Of a DNA stretch of 64,000 bases, positions 34,165 to 46,225 are shown one piece after another. Origin of the DNA: Hyalella azteca (lineage: Eukaryota > Arthropoda > Malacostraca > Amphipoda > Hyalellidae). The stretch's first letter is position 1. Each line of letters begins with the position of its first letter. Both the position numbers and the translations under genes were made by a program. Under the pieces are notes generated by a model that saw only the letters and a list, made by a program, of their open reading frames with translations, ran no database searches and was not told the DNA's origin. The stretch covers positions 1 to 64,000 of the forward strand of contig NW_025933032.1 in the NCBI RefSeq assembly GCF_000764305.2, written 5' to 3'.

Positions 34165-34764
34165 TTGAGCCGAGACCGGCGCCGGGTTTAGCCGGGCTGG
34201 TCGCGCTTTAGCAGGATGGAGCCGCGAAACCATAACCGGCCATCTACCCCTAAAACAGCGCTGCGCCATGGCTAATATAGAGACAAAATTCTAGCAGCTC
34301 CGCAGGGCCGGAACTCGGCGCCGTTGCAGCGCTGGTACTTGGATTGCCCGGCAGGGAGCTGAACAGAGCAGCTAAACAGGCCGTGCATGGGGGGCATTGA
34401 GAGAGGGAGGAGGGGTAGTGGTTGGAAACAGCTAGTGGCGGGAGAATGAACTTCATCCTTCATCTAGTTCATTCGCATAGTACGTTATTTTGGGTCAATT
34501 TCTGGTGCCAGTTATGATATTTATTTCACGTCAGTATTATAATACTTTGAATTACGTAAGAATTTCATATGCTCTTCCTGTTTTAACACGCAAACAGAAA
34601 CATTTACGGTCATTCACGCGTTGCCAAAGCGAGATATCAATCAGTTTACCATGAGAAAGTTTTCTAACTTGGATTTACAGAAAACGCGTTTATAACAGTA
34701 AATGTTAGAGCAAAGAAAATACCAGGGAAGTTCACCATTTTTTCAATGAAAATGTGTAAGCCAG
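34165..34764. other. Foreign stretch inside the second LINE, ends at a gap base
   Basis: The first 300 bases are GC-rich (GGCGCCGGGTTTAGCCGGGC), the rest AT-rich. No homology is recognised to either LINE part. It replaces the thumb-coding region, so it is an insertion, a deletion with filler, or an assembly patch. Confidence 0.45.
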
Positions 34765-34765
34765 N
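34765..34765. other. Ambiguous base (N)
   Basis: A single N exactly where LINE C-terminal coding sequence starts. It probably marks an assembly join. Confidence 0.8.
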
Positions 34766-35032
34766 AGAACAGCATTTATCGACCCCCAAACCTGGGAGCG
34801 GCTTGCGGTCGACCGCTGCGGTTGGCGGCGGGCCGTTCGGGAGGAAGTCCGGAGGGGTGAGGAGCTGCGCAGCCGTGAGCTTGAAGACAAGCACCGTCTC
34901 CGGAAAGCCAGACAGCAGACAAGGAACAACATCGTCGCACCATCGGGCTTTATTTGCGCCAACTGCGGTCGTGACTGCCATGCCCGAATCGGCCTGACGA
35001 GCCACTCGAGGCGCTGCCGACAGCGTGTTGTG
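34766..35032 (+). pseudogene. C-terminal zinc-finger end of the second LINE
   Basis: The frame reads FIDPQTWERLAVDRCGWR, then a charged helical stretch, then FICANCGRDCHARIGLTSHS and RRC before the stop. The C-x2-C ... H-x3-C pattern is a zinc finger typical of the C-terminus of this LINE type, where it is thought to bind nucleic acid. It continues uninterrupted to TGA at 35030-35032. Together with 32880-34156 it shows both ends of one ORF. Confidence 0.8.
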
Positions 35033-35088
35033 CGATGACGGAAGGGGTGCACACCATCAACTCTCGAGATGGACGGATGCCAACAATA
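35033..35088 (+). other. 3' UTR of the second LINE
   Basis: Short stretch with CTCGAGATGGACGGATGCC, ending at CAACAATAA, where X sequence resumes (ATTAAATAGTAAATTAAGC). Confidence 0.6.
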
Positions 35089-35290
35089 AGACTGAATTAA
35101 ATAGTAAATTAAGCTCAATGTATGGATTGACGATTAGAAATGAACTAACAGGTCATTTGCCATCTTTGGCTTGCCAACGGCGCATCGCCTATCGATATGA
35201 CTTGTTATGTTACCCACCAAAAAATGTATTCTCCAGAATTTAATATTATGTTTTCAGTAATTCAACAAGAATTTGATCACGCCGTTTCAA
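35089..35290 (+). repeat. Composite repeat, X block 3' end
   Basis: GAACTAACAGGTCATTTGCC, ATCGATATGACTTGTTATG, TTTTCAGTAATTCAACAAG. Confidence 0.7.
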
Positions 35291-35329
35291 TTCGCTGGGA
35301 AAATTATTCTTTAAAAATGGCTAAATGCG

Positions 35330-35402
35330 TATAACATCAGGCCACATCAGGCCTACACTTCAGCGCCGACATCACTATGTTATGTTATGTTATAATCTCA
35401 TT
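35330..35402 (+). mobile_element. Short LINE tail with (TATGT)n
   Basis: CATCAGGCCACATCAGGCCT, TCAGCGCCGACATCACTATG, then TTATGTTATGT instead of the usual TATGA. It stands directly in front of another L fragment. Confidence 0.7.
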
Positions 35403-35439
35403 ATTTGCCGGAGGGGGCTCTGATTTAATTTCAGGTATT

Positions 35440-35935
35440 GAAGGTTCCAGGCCTCTTTCATCACGTCGACGTAGCAACCTCATTCAATAATACAAATAAA
35501 GTAACAGCCGACACTCTGGGCCATAACTTTTAACTAAAGGAACTGCTTTGCAACTCATCCACGCTGCAACAGTTCTTCGCGCATCGAGTCACCGACATGT
35601 GGAACTGCTTCCCTGATTACATCGTTGACGCTCGCAGCATGAACGCGTTCAAGAACAGACTAGATAAAGCCATGGAGAAATAATTGTTTAGACTTGAAAT
35701 GCCTAGCACCATATTGAACCTGGTGGAAGTCCAGTAGCCATTTCAAACTATCGTCAGTTTTGAAAAGATCCTTTAAAAGGACCTCATTTCAGATCTCCTG
35801 TGAACAGGTCTCGAAAAGTACAAGAATCGGCCACAGGCCACCTCTGGCCTATTATTCAGCGCCGACATCACTATGATATGTTGTGATATGATATGATGTC
35901 ATGATATGATAAGATACATGATATGGTAAAGGTAT
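35440..35935 (+). mobile_element. Non-LTR retrotransposon 3' end (L block)
   Basis: TCATCACGTCGACGTAGC, DMWNCFPDYIVDARSMNAFK-like coding part, 3' UTR and a tail at 35871-35930. Confidence 0.75.
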
Positions 35936-36690
35936 TTAATTTGTATTAAATTATGTATTGGCAATACGGGTTGTTGATAAATATTCATCAACAACTCCTT
36001 CAAATTTCAACAATTTATCTTCCGCATCTTTTACATTTATCTTTATCACTAGTTATTGCTCATTATTTACAAATGCAAGCTTTAAAAAATTCACAAAACC
36101 ATTAAAGTGTATCCGGTCTGCGTTTATAATGAAGTTAGCCCTGAAAAAATTCATTTATTTTTGCACAAAGAAAAAAACATTTGAGCCGAAATTAAAAATA
36201 TACTCGTCAATTTGACATGACACCGGTATTTCGATGGCTTTGCTAATCAATAATAATAGTAGTAGTATTTATTATTAATTAGCCCTGATCTATAATTAAT
36301 TTGCTATTTTTATAATGGATAGTAGCAGCGAGCAATCGAGCCTTATTGTTGTGTTGGCATTTGAATAATTCTTGAACATCGTTATTTGGTAGAGAAAAAA
36401 AAAACTGACATTGTAAATCGCTGGGCATTCATGAGGTGAAGCATACGACGAATTAGTATAACAACGATAAAATTTGAATGAGAATACCGTATGATGTTTC
36501 CACGGGATTTATTTCGTTTTCCGGCTCATGCTTGTGTTTTTGCTGCTCATCATGAGCGGCAAATAAATATTTCAGAGCTGCACGGTGAGAAGGGGGCCTT
36601 CCCAGGGAGAATACACCATCTTCAGAAACCATATTCATCATTAGCAACTTATTTGCTCACTAAAGTAAGAGAAGTTGAAGCGGTGGGTGT
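35936..36690 (+). repeat. Composite repeat, S and N blocks
   Basis: Spacer, hairpin near 35968-35995, and N block ending at AAGAGAAGTTGAAGCGGTGG. Confidence 0.72.
36453..36647 (-). other. Conserved short ORF of N block
   Basis: 64 codons: MNMVSEDGVFSLGRPPSHRA, LKYLFAAHDEQQ, KHEPENEI, then ILIQILSLLY before a stop. One of the more intact copies. Confidence 0.3.
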
Positions 36691-36732
36691 TAGGAGCCAC
36701 GCCGGCCTAGTAGCTCCCCGCATAATACTGTA

Positions 36733-36810
36733 ATAAGGGTCGCATGATAGCACATCTAAAGCTTTAATTATATTCTATTACGATGTAGGCTGAAGTAAGC
36801 CAACAAAACA
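36733..36810 (-). repeat. Conserved flank of the 34-bp minisatellite
   Basis: Reverse complement of 8696-8790 (AGGGTCGCATGATAGCAC; CGATGTAGGCTGAAGTAAGC). Confidence 0.65.
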
Positions 36811-36973
36811 CCAGTGCTTGATGGAATGATGACAACCCTGCCCCCAGTGCTTGATGGAATGATGGACAATCCTGCCCCCAGTGCTTGATGGAACGATGGA
36901 CAACCCTGCCCCCAGTGCTTGATGGAACGATGGACAACCCTGCCCCCAGTGCTTGATGGAATGATGGACAACC
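36811..36973 (-). repeat. 34-bp minisatellite, second array
   Basis: About 4.8 units of the 8.4 kb array in reverse orientation (TGGACAACCCTGCCCCCAG). Confidence 0.88.
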
Positions 36974-37090
36974 ACAGTCATCTATGAATCATCGCTGATT
37001 TGTAAGGTCTTAATAATCGATAGCACATTGCAGGCAAATCTCTTTTAAGCCACTGAAAACCGTTTGCCTACACAATGCACAAAGGTATAG

Positions 37091-37172
37091 TGAAACGCAG
37101 AAAAGTAATTTATCCAACGTAGAAAAGTAATTTATCCAACGTAGAAAGGCAATTTATCCAACGTAGAAAGGT
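37091..37172 (+). repeat. 22-bp tandem repeat
   Basis: Nearly four units of GTAGAAAAGTAATTTATCC plus AAC. Confidence 0.8.
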
Positions 37173-37199
37173 GTTATTGGGTTGCGGGTCATTCGAGAT

Positions 37200-38450
37200 C
37201 AAGACGAAGCATGACTTCGTTTTTTGTGCTTGGCTTCTGAGAATTAGTTATGCTAAGAAAAATGCAATTTTATGCAAATTTGAGAGAGTTCGAGAATGCA
37301 ATTTAATGCAAATAAATAATAGGAAACATACATATATACGGATTACTGTCTCTATTTTATATTTGGGCAGTTTTCGCGTGAAAGTGAAGTTGGGTTCGTT
37401 TTACAACTCTTTTTCCGGAACAATTGATATTTTATTTAAATTAACCAAACTACTTGAGTCTTCTTCATAGATACGCTGCTGCGAGATGCAATCAATTGCA
37501 ATCTCTTAGCCAGCGTTCAAAACTATACATAAAGATTTCTTTGTACAATCATCCATGAATTGTTAGAATGATACGGATGTATAACAAAAAATACTGAATA
37601 TTTCATGATTAATTCATCGAACACTTTTTTCGAGGAGTAACTAAATAAGTGGCTAAATAAGAGGTTGGATTGAGCACAAATTGTAAGAGGACTGGCACAA
37701 ATTGTAAGAGGTTGGAAAAAATGTAAGAGGTTAGATTTGACCAATTCGTTCGTAACAAGTGGATTGTGAAATCATAAGACCATATACAAAATGATGTGGG
37801 CGAAATGTAAGGGTGAAATGAGAACAGTTGTGCGATACTTATTCAAATCTTAGCCGAATTGATTTGTTGCACTCCAGATATGGGGAAAGTGTCATCAAAT
37901 ATTTGTATACACTTGGAAAAAATGCAGTATAGTCGTTATAATTTTTAAAAAATTCTAATGTATATTTAACGAATGATTCAGTTAAGTAGATATTGATTAA
38001 CAGGATTCACGCCAGGTTTTACATCATTAAGGTCTACGTCCACAGGAATATATTTTCTTCATTAAACCTCTTCAGGCTTACATTTATTGTCGTTTATAAT
38101 CGGGGTTAAAAACGTGGCGATGAATGGGAATGATGGTGGTGAGGTGTGAAAGTTGTTATACGAATGTCAAAAGCGTTAGTTAAAAACACATTAAACACCA
38201 ATAAACATTTGCTCCTAGAAACCGTTTTTATTAGTCTTTTAAGGACAAAATTAAATAGTGAAGTAAGCACAATATGCGGATTGCCGATTAGCAATGAACT
38301 AACAGGTCGTCTGCCATCTCAAAGACTGGCTTGCCAACGGCGCTCCGCCCATCGATATAACTTGTTATGTTACCCACCACAAAGATGCATTCTCCTGAAT
38401 TTGTTATTATGTTTCCAGCAATTGCAGACAGGAATTTAAATGAGTCTAAC
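37200..38450 (+). repeat. Composite repeat, X block (forward)
   Basis: ATGCAAATAAATAATAGG, GTTAACTAAATAAGT-like region, AGGTCTACGTCCACAGGAAT (38030), TTGCCGATTAGCAATGAACT (38281). It has a local triplication of ATTGTAAGAGG (37676-37730). Confidence 0.7.
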
Positions 38451-38499
38451 ACCTGTTCGGGGAATGTCTGCATTAACTAAAAAAGTAGTGTATAAATTG

Positions 38500-39035
38500 G
38501 TGTATTGTCGGCTGCTCGTATGAATAGGCTACCGGTTGTCGCGTTTCCAGACCTCTTATATCTATGTCTGCGTGGGGACATCATTGATATATAGAAGTAT
38601 AATCGTGGTTTTTACAAAGTTTCAGAAGGATTACTAGAATTTGAAGCAAGAACCAACACCAGGGGGCCACGACTGCAAACTAAAAAACTGTGTTGTAACT
38701 CATCCACGCGACAACATTTCTTCTCGAGTTGTGTCACCGACGTGTGGAAAAGGCTTCCTGATTACATCGTTGACGCTCCGAGTATGAACGCGTTCATGAA
38801 CAGACTATGCGAAGCTACGAAGAAACATATGTTCAGACTTCAAAACCTGACCACCATATCGAACCTAGTAGAAGTCTAGTAGCTATTCCAAACTATCGTC
38901 AGTTTTGACAAGATCCGGTCAAAAAACATGTTTTTAGATCCCCTGTCAACAAGTCACGAAAAGTACAAGAATCGGTGACAGGCCACATCAGGCCCATTCT
39001 TCAGCGCCGACATCACTATGATATGATATATGTTT
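38500..39035 (+). mobile_element. Non-LTR retrotransposon 3' end (L block)
   Basis: ACCAACACCAGGGGGCCACG, TTGATTACATCGTTGACGC-like coding part, GACAGGCCACATCAGGCCC, very short TATGA tail. Confidence 0.73.
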
Positions 39036-39155
39036 TTAATTTGTATTAAATTAAGTATTGGCAACACGAATTGTTGATATATATTCATCAACATCTTCAA
39101 ATTTCAACAATTTATCTTTCGTATTTTTTACATTCATATTTATCACTTCCCAGTC
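39036..39155 (+). repeat. Composite repeat, S block start only
   Basis: TTAATTTGTATTAAATTAAG, GGCAACACGAATTGTTGAT. It breaks at ATTTATCACTTCCCAG. This is the last composite block before the low-repeat region. Confidence 0.65.
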
Positions 39156-40239
39156 AATCGCCAATGTGGGTAACGATGTCGAATAGTGTGGGTTACTGTA
39201 GATACGATGCAGATCCGACCACTCGCAGATTTGTAGGTCGAATTTCCCTAATCAGTCTATACAGATGCACAACGAACTATCGACTTTGGATTTATCGTTG
39301 CAGATCGAAGTATTTGAGTGTAGGCAACTTCTCAGAGCAAACCAAAAAATTAATGCGCAAATTTGTCGGTTGGCTATTCAATCTAATAGAATAATGAATC
39401 AGAATTTGATATACACCTTAATTTATGATAAAAGGTGTTCATGATTGTGTAAACTCATATTAAGCGATTATATGCCAATTATATATTATTCCTAAATGAC
39501 AGAGTTTAAACAAAAAATTCGTGGTCTTCCAATTATTCTCATTCACTTCACTTCCATAGTTTTATCAAGTTCCCAAATGTTATGTTGTCGTTTGTTATTG
39601 GTCGCCATCCCATTTCTAAATCACGTTAAAATTATGTTTCATTAAATAATTCAAAAGACGATTTATATATCGGATGAAATATCAGTTCTCTATCATAAAC
39701 TCAAATGACTTCTTGTAAACGAGAAATTTATAAATGCAAATCGTTTAGCTCGATATCGTTTTGCTCGAGCTTTAGAACGAAAATTACAATCTTCATCTTG
39801 CGTGTGGCAACATCTCACCGATTTCACCACCTTTGCTGAGGCGCCTGTTGTCGTTAGTTTTCGTTTAATAATAGTTCAGCCTGCTGTGAAAGTGATTACT
39901 ACTAAAATGAATACAACGTAAAATTCCATCGTCCGATTAGTTTGAAAAAACTATTTGTAAGTCTTAAATAAACATTAGTGAAATGTCAACTTGGTCATGT
40001 CGGTTGTCAACCATGTGTGTCGGTTGTTAGCCATTGCTGTGTTGTCTCGATCATTGCTGTCAATGAGTCGGTTCTATAGTGACATTCAAATCGAATAGCT
40101 GCATGCCAAGTCAGCCAAGTTAATAAAAATTGTTTAACGTTTCAAAAAGCTTCGAAATGTTCTTGTTCAACTTACATTCCATTTTATTTCTGACCAGTTT
40201 TGTTTGGTTTTCGTATATTTTTTCTCGGAGCATGTTTTG
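39156..40239. other. Low-repeat region, unassigned
   Basis: No family member of the composite repeat. A 107-codon frame (39071-39394) crosses the border and is not convincing. Short direct repeats of GTCGGTTGTCA-type occur at 39998-40075. Confidence 0.35.
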
Positions 40240-40650
40240 CGCGCAGCAGCTTCACTGGCTTTGTGTGCAGGCTGTAGCCTGTTGGTGACTAGGGAGGAAT
40301 TCTAACCTCTGTCATTACCGTGGATGGATGGCGACTCCTGCATCATGGTTTAATGTGTAATGAGCTAATGACGTAAATTGATAATTGTTTCGATAATTTA
40401 TTTACGTACTTCTCAGTCCACAACACCCTTTCCACTTGTTGAAAACCAATTTTTCTCAACTAAATGTTGAAGTTTTCTTCAGCAGCTACAACTACTCAAC
40501 TAGCTAGTATAGCATAGTGATGTCAGTGTTGAAGAATAGGTTTAAGTTTTGACTGTCACCAAGGCTTTTAATTTAAGAGACTTGGTCACAGTAGATTTAA
40601 AAACTTTCATTTTTGACCAGCTCTTTTCAAAATTAAAATTGAACCTAGGC
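40240..40650 (+). repeat. 410-bp tandem duplication, copy 1
   Basis: Matches 40660-41060 in order: AATTGATAATTGTTTCGATA, CAGCAGCTACAACTA, TAGCATAGTGATGTCAGTG, AAGTTTTGACTGTCACCA, AGCTCTTTTCAAAATT. Confidence 0.75.
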
Positions 40651-40659
40651 TGTGTGTTG

Positions 40660-41060
40660 CTGTAGCATGTCACTGAGTCGTAGGGTGGAATAGTACTAAT
40701 AAGTGGCAATACTGTAGCGTGTGGCTGTAGGTATATGGATGACAACTTCTGCATCACTGACACTGTATGATGTTTATTGTTTAATGATATAAATTGATAA
40801 TTATTTCAATAATTGATTTATGTACTGATGTGTAGGAACACCTTTTCCAGTTGTTGACGACCAATCTGTTTTCTTATCTGAACGTTGCAGTTCACTTCAG
40901 CAGCTACAACTAGTATAGCATAGTAGTGTCAGTGCTAAAGAATAGGCCAAGTTTTGACTGTCACCATGTCTTGTAATTTTAGAAACTTATTCACAGGAGA
41001 ATCAAAAACTTTCATTTCTGAGCAGCTCTTTTCAAAATTGAATTGAACCTACTGGACACA
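40660..41060 (+). repeat. 410-bp tandem duplication, copy 2
   Basis: Second, diverged copy of 40240-40650 in the same orientation. Confidence 0.75.
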
Positions 41061-43155
41061 TTTCAGGTTAGTGATGTGGAATGGACTTCTGGTAACTTAC
41101 TATTTTGATTGTCTGACTTTTTTAACTTGAAATTTTAGTTTTTATATCACCATTGAGCTTAAAAATTTATATTTGCTTTGCAATTGGTAAATGGATGTGA
41201 AATATTTGTCTCAAGAAACATAATTCAATTTTTAATTTATTTTTAACTTTAATTATTTTTTTTGTGGAAGCTATAGCATGCAACAGAGTTGAAGTGTTGG
41301 GAAAGGGATTAGCCTATCATGTTGATATAAGAAGCAGAATTTTAAATTAATTGTTACTTGTAGGTAAATCATCTCATAAAAAATTACGCAGCATGCATTG
41401 ACTCTATTGAACTGCCAACATATCACCACTTTATAGCGAAATGAAATAAATTTGCATGTCATACTGCCACTCGTGGGTGCAGGTATGGATAATTTTTGCA
41501 TTCTTATCAAAAACTGGATTGAAGATTTGTGTTTATTGCTATTGCTCGCAGTCTAGAATTTAGAGGACTACTACTTGAACACTAACAAATTTCATATTGC
41601 AAACTATTGACTGAAACTGAATTTTTTTCATAAAATAGCTTATATTTTTTTATAAACTGAGTGATCTTGCAGGTTTGATGTTGAAATAATCATAACTTCA
41701 CTTCAAGACACTAGGAAGAATTTTTGAGCTGTGAATCATTTTCAGAGATATGAATCTAAATTTCTTATCTGCTACTCAGTTGCTGTCTGTAGATATAGGG
41801 CCAAACTTGATAATATAACTGTTGCATGCATTTTTTTTTTCATTACAAGGAAAATTATGGGTTAATATAATCTTATTTTCTGTTGATCACTGAGGCATAT
41901 GATTGTTTGATTACTGAAATGACGGAAATAATTGAGTCAATGATCAAATGTATATGCCATTTCAATTTGAATTCAGTTACAATTTTGGCAGATACAAACA
42001 GTAGGATTTCAGATTCAACAATTATCAATACCAACAATTATATATGTTGATATAATGATTCTATAACTTCTTACATGTGGCCCCTAATTCCATTATTAAT
42101 TAAAAAAAACTTTTTTTGCAGGTTACCACAAATCCTAAATAGGTGTGAACAGGAATTGTCCGACCTTAAATCCTAATCTCGCCTTTAATCTCTAAATATA
42201 TCTAATCATATCAAGTTTCTTTAGAAGTTGAGGCTAATGACCTTACTTTTCTTCATATAAAAAGTTTACATCATGCTAAGTGCTCATCAATAGCTATTAA
42301 CCTCATGAAGTGTCTCACCGCCTGACTTTTCTCATGATTTCATTTACTGTATTCCATTACAGATCAGAGTCACTCAAGACTAAAATTCAACTTTTGAGGT
42401 GTCGTGAAGAATGCATATTTTATTTAGGCAACAACAATAAAAAGTCATATGTTCCTAAGGAACATGAATTGCTTCACGGTAGCTAAATGCATGACCTTTA
42501 CTATAATTCCCCCCAAAAATAGCTTCTGATCTGCTACTTGTTATTACAGCTATTTTTGCGAGTTGAGACGGTTGCTCCAACCTCGACGGTGATGATGGAT
42601 TGAGCGGTTCAGCTATTGGTCCTACCTGTCTCGACTTTCACTCCTTCGGGAGCAGCCGGACCAAGTAAATACCTTGACAAGCAGTAAGTTGATTGTGAAT
42701 TTAATGTGCAATGTAATCTGTGCAACACATGATCAGTTATTAAATTGTATTTGTCATTACCATTATATTATTAAAAATATGTCTAACCAATATTCAACGC
42801 TCCTTTCAATAATCACCTAGTCGTAGCAGCCTTGCTGACATTTGTTAGCAAGGCCAAATTGTCCTTAGGTGAAGCTGCACAACTCTAAGGAGTATTTCAG
42901 CTATTTCAAAGATGCCGTAAACAGGAGTGACTTTACCATAAATTGGCATGAGTTCGTCTTGCAAAAAGATGAGTTTTGCGTCATTGATTGCATCAGTCAG
43001 ATTGTGTTGAACAGAGTGGCAGTACTAAAAAAAGTTCAGTATAGGACTCATAATTCACAGCGATCCCAGTAAAGTTTTGAGCTGAAATCCAGTCATGCAC
43101 CTTACTTACAATAGCTTTAATAGTGACCTGTAAAGTGAATTTAAAAATATTTTCA
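41061..43155. other. Low-repeat AT-rich region, unassigned
   Basis: Only short frames without recognisable similarity. It could be intron or intergenic host DNA; TTTTTTTGCAGG at 42113 looks like a 3' splice site but no exon could be confirmed. Confidence 0.3.
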
Positions 43156-43215
43156 GGTGAGGGCGCAACGTTGAAGCTGACTGACTGGGGCTTGGCCCGG
43201 TATACCTGGTAGCCA
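43156..43215 (+). pseudogene. Possible protein kinase fragment (DWG motif)
   Basis: After TATTTTCAGG, a splice-acceptor-like sequence, the frame reads GEGATLKLTDWGLARYTW, then a stop, then PEVILPP. LKLTDWGLAR looks like kinase subdomain VII with DWG in place of DFG, and PEVI resembles the APE region. It is only about 18 residues followed by a stop, so chance is a real alternative. No other kinase motif was seen upstream. Confidence 0.2.
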
Positions 43216-44039
43216 GAGGTCATCCTACCGCCCCATCTTCAGCATATGTCCAGCAGTCAAGTTCCTGGACTCACACGTGGACGACCTCACGATCTTCGGG
43301 TCTTCCTCGATTCCTGACGCTGCGGAGGCTGACCTTCTAGGCTTCTTCGAGGCGCCTCCGACTGGTCTGCCTCCAAGAAACTGGCAGTAGCACCGTGCAA
43401 GTCATTCGTCACGTTCATCCCCACTGACACCCACTAATCCCGCTCACCCCCTTCCGCCACTATCTGCAACGGCAGTATCCCTCTAGAGAGTCTGGATAAA
43501 ACTCCCAAAATTCTAGGCGCACCTCGGATACCCACTACACGTCTTCACCACACGTCGAAGCCACAGCCACTAGAGCGGTGGGCTCTCTACGTATCCTAAA
43601 AGCCATGGCTGGCACCAACGGAGGTTTATCCAAGGAGGACCTCATCGCCACCTACCGGACAATCACGCGCCAGATGCTCGACTGCGCTGCCCCACCACCG
43701 ATTGCATCAGAAGAGGCCTCGCTTCCTTGCCCCCACCGCACTGCTCTATCCCAGCTCCGCTCGGGATACTGTAGTTCCCTGGAGTACTACACCTTAATTC
43801 AGGGTCGGACGCTCCCCCAACAGCACCTGCCCGGAAAGCGGGGACCCCCTCCAGTCCGTCCAGCACGGCTTTACCTGCCCCTCCTGCACACGTCCCTCAG
43901 CGTCTCCTTATTGTGGGACAGTCCCGAAGAGGCGGCGGCGTTCCTGGCCACCATTTCTGTTTCTGCCTTCGCCCATCTCCCTCCTCTTCCGGTACCTCTC
44001 CCTCGGCCGCCACCAGAGCCTCCACTCCTGCTAGCGTGA
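43216..44039 (+). pseudogene. Third non-LTR retrotransposon, RT C-terminal end
   Basis: In shifted frames: DDLTIFGSSSIPDAAEADLL; SASKKLAVAPCKSFVTF; LDKTPKILG; then the frame 43578-44039 with GSLRILKAMAGTNGGLSKED and QMLDCAAPP; then SLPCPHRTALSQLRSGYCSS; and CPESGDPLQSVQHGFTCPSC. LKALAGTNWG and the LAQLRSGYC plus Cys/His tail are hallmarks of Jockey/R1-like reverse transcriptase C-termini. About 40-50 residues are deleted after DCAAP, and several frameshifts occur. It is unrelated to the L family and sits in the low-repeat region. Confidence 0.78.
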
Positions 44040-44884
44040 CGCCGGTACCAGAAACAAAAACTGGAGCTTGGGAGCCTCGTGAGCAACATTCAAACCATAT
44101 CTCATAGTGCGCATGATTTGGGACGGTGGGAGAAAATAGCGGCATGACGCTCCTGGAGCATCTGTTCCCTATACTGGTTCATCTTTCCTTGTTGTGGAAG
44201 CTGTGAATTATATAACTGCTACCGCGTTGCAGTCTTCTGTACAGCGGGTGTGATTACCGCCCACCGGTGAGCTCACTGCACTTGCTACAGCTGGATCAAC
44301 CAAAGTGTCACGCAGTCCTTCCGTCCTACAATCTTGAAATTGTGTTCCGACACTCACCTCACTGCATCAAAAAATTATGTAATGAAGTGGTACTGGTCAG
44401 TGCGTCGAAATTGAACCTTGTCAACATAACAATTCATTCGTGATAAACATCAAATGCTTTCGGTGAATACTAGAAAATACTAAAAAATGATATTAGTTAA
44501 TATTTAGAAAACTCTTCTCACTATTTAGTTTAATTGACAGTGCCTGGAATGTTGTTCAATATCAAGATTATGATGATTGAGGTTAAAATATAATTTAGCC
44601 ATACGGCCCTAGTTGAATAAGAACCTTGTTTTAATTTGTTGTACATCTTACTCGCTCCTGCTGTGTAAATAAATTTCATATGATACAAATAACTGTGATT
44701 GATTATTTAGGAACAAATTTGATATTGAATTGAAGGAAATAAGTTGATCAGAAAGATTGACACTTGTCACTATTTTTTAGCGGTTGAGTTTCTTATATAT
44801 TTCTGCAATTTTACAAGCATTTCTTTAATAATCGGAATTTTATGACGCAATCGCAACATTTTTATTTCTCAAGTTTGCTGGACG
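44040..44884. other. Unassigned stretch
   Basis: May start with a 3' UTR of the retrotransposon; nothing further recognised. Confidence 0.3.
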
Positions 44885-45035
44885 TCTCCCTGATGAGTTA
44901 ATAAAGTTTGTGTTGATGAAGTTTTTCGAGGAGTTCATAAAGTTTGTTGATGAGTTGATGACGTTTGTTGATGAGTTGATGACTTTTGTTGATGAGTTGA
45001 TGACTTTTATTGATGAGTTGATAAAGTTTGTTATA
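44885..45035 (+). repeat. 21-bp tandem repeat
   Basis: About five or six units built on GTTGATGAGTTGATGAC plus TTTT or GTTT. The coding-like frame with FVDELMT repeats results from the period of 21. Confidence 0.85.
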
Positions 45036-45890
45036 AATTTCACTGTGATAAAGTTTGAAACTCGATCCTTCATGCCATACTTTGAATCCTAAATCAAATC
45101 AAAGTGTATTACAAACACGAGCCACGTGTTTTTACTGTCAAGAGTTGTTATCGGTGTTAGATTTTTACGACTGCACGAACTTATTTTTCGATAAAACCTA
45201 TTATTATTTCCTATTTTTTTGTCTACTTCATCTCATGTCATAGTTTGCTTCTATGTTTCAACTTTTGTAACGAATAACTGCTTTGAGTAACAACCATGAT
45301 TAACCTGTTGAATTGTATTCAGAAGACTGACACAGGTTAATAGTTTATGGAGTCGTGACAGCGTGTACAGTATGTTTCTTGCACAAGCGTGGATTTGATT
45401 TCTGCGTCGTATATATGTAATGTGAATTTTATAAAGTAAATTGTTTTATATTGATCTTATTTTATTTCAACTTTAGTACAGTTATAGGAAATTTATTATA
45501 TTCGTACAGTAGGGTGTAAAAACTGCTAATATTCAGCAATCGATTTAAGGAGATTCGGCAACGATTAATATAGAATCGACGTAGATCAATGGTGATTCGA
45601 CATAGATTAATGCAGATTCGGCTTCAGCTACTGTAGATTCGACATCGTTCGATGCAGATTATTCGACTCGACAAATTATCGGGAGCAGAAACTTTGAAGA
45701 TCTTCACAGAATCGGCATAGAATGCTCCTCTTTAATCGGTGCTGCGCCCCGCGACATTGCCCCCCTACTTCTCGACTCTAAATTGGGTTTTGCCTTCGTC
45801 GATCGAGCAGGAATCTGCATTAATATTCTTGATCGAACCACATCAATCTGTGTCGATCGATCAAAACCTGATTGACTGGGCAGCTAGCCA
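45036..45890. other. Unassigned stretch
   Basis: Contains a loose repetition of GATTCGAC(A/G)TAGAT around 45570-45670. No gene seen. Confidence 0.3.
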
Positions 45891-46225
45891 ATCAACAGAT
45901 TTCACATCATTTTTATTTTCTAATTACTTCTTTTCCAATCTCGATTGAACGTGATCGAATTCTATGTATTACTGAAAACATAATAATAAATTCGGGAAAA
46001 TACATTTTTTGATGGTAACATAACAAGTCATATCGATGGGCGAGGCGCCGTTGGCAAGCCAATCTTTGAGATGGCAGACGACCTGTTAGTTCATTTCTAA
46101 TCGGCAATTCACACATTGAGCTTAATATGCTATTTAATTTAGTCTTTACCTGACTAATAAAAACGGTTTCTACTTGCAAATGTATAAGAATGTGTAACAA
46201 GTTTTTATCAAACGCTTCTAATATC

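Noticed and set aside
44840..45092. ORFs with FVDELMT or INSSTKV repeats
   Set aside because: Product of the 21-bp tandem repeat; no conserved flanks.
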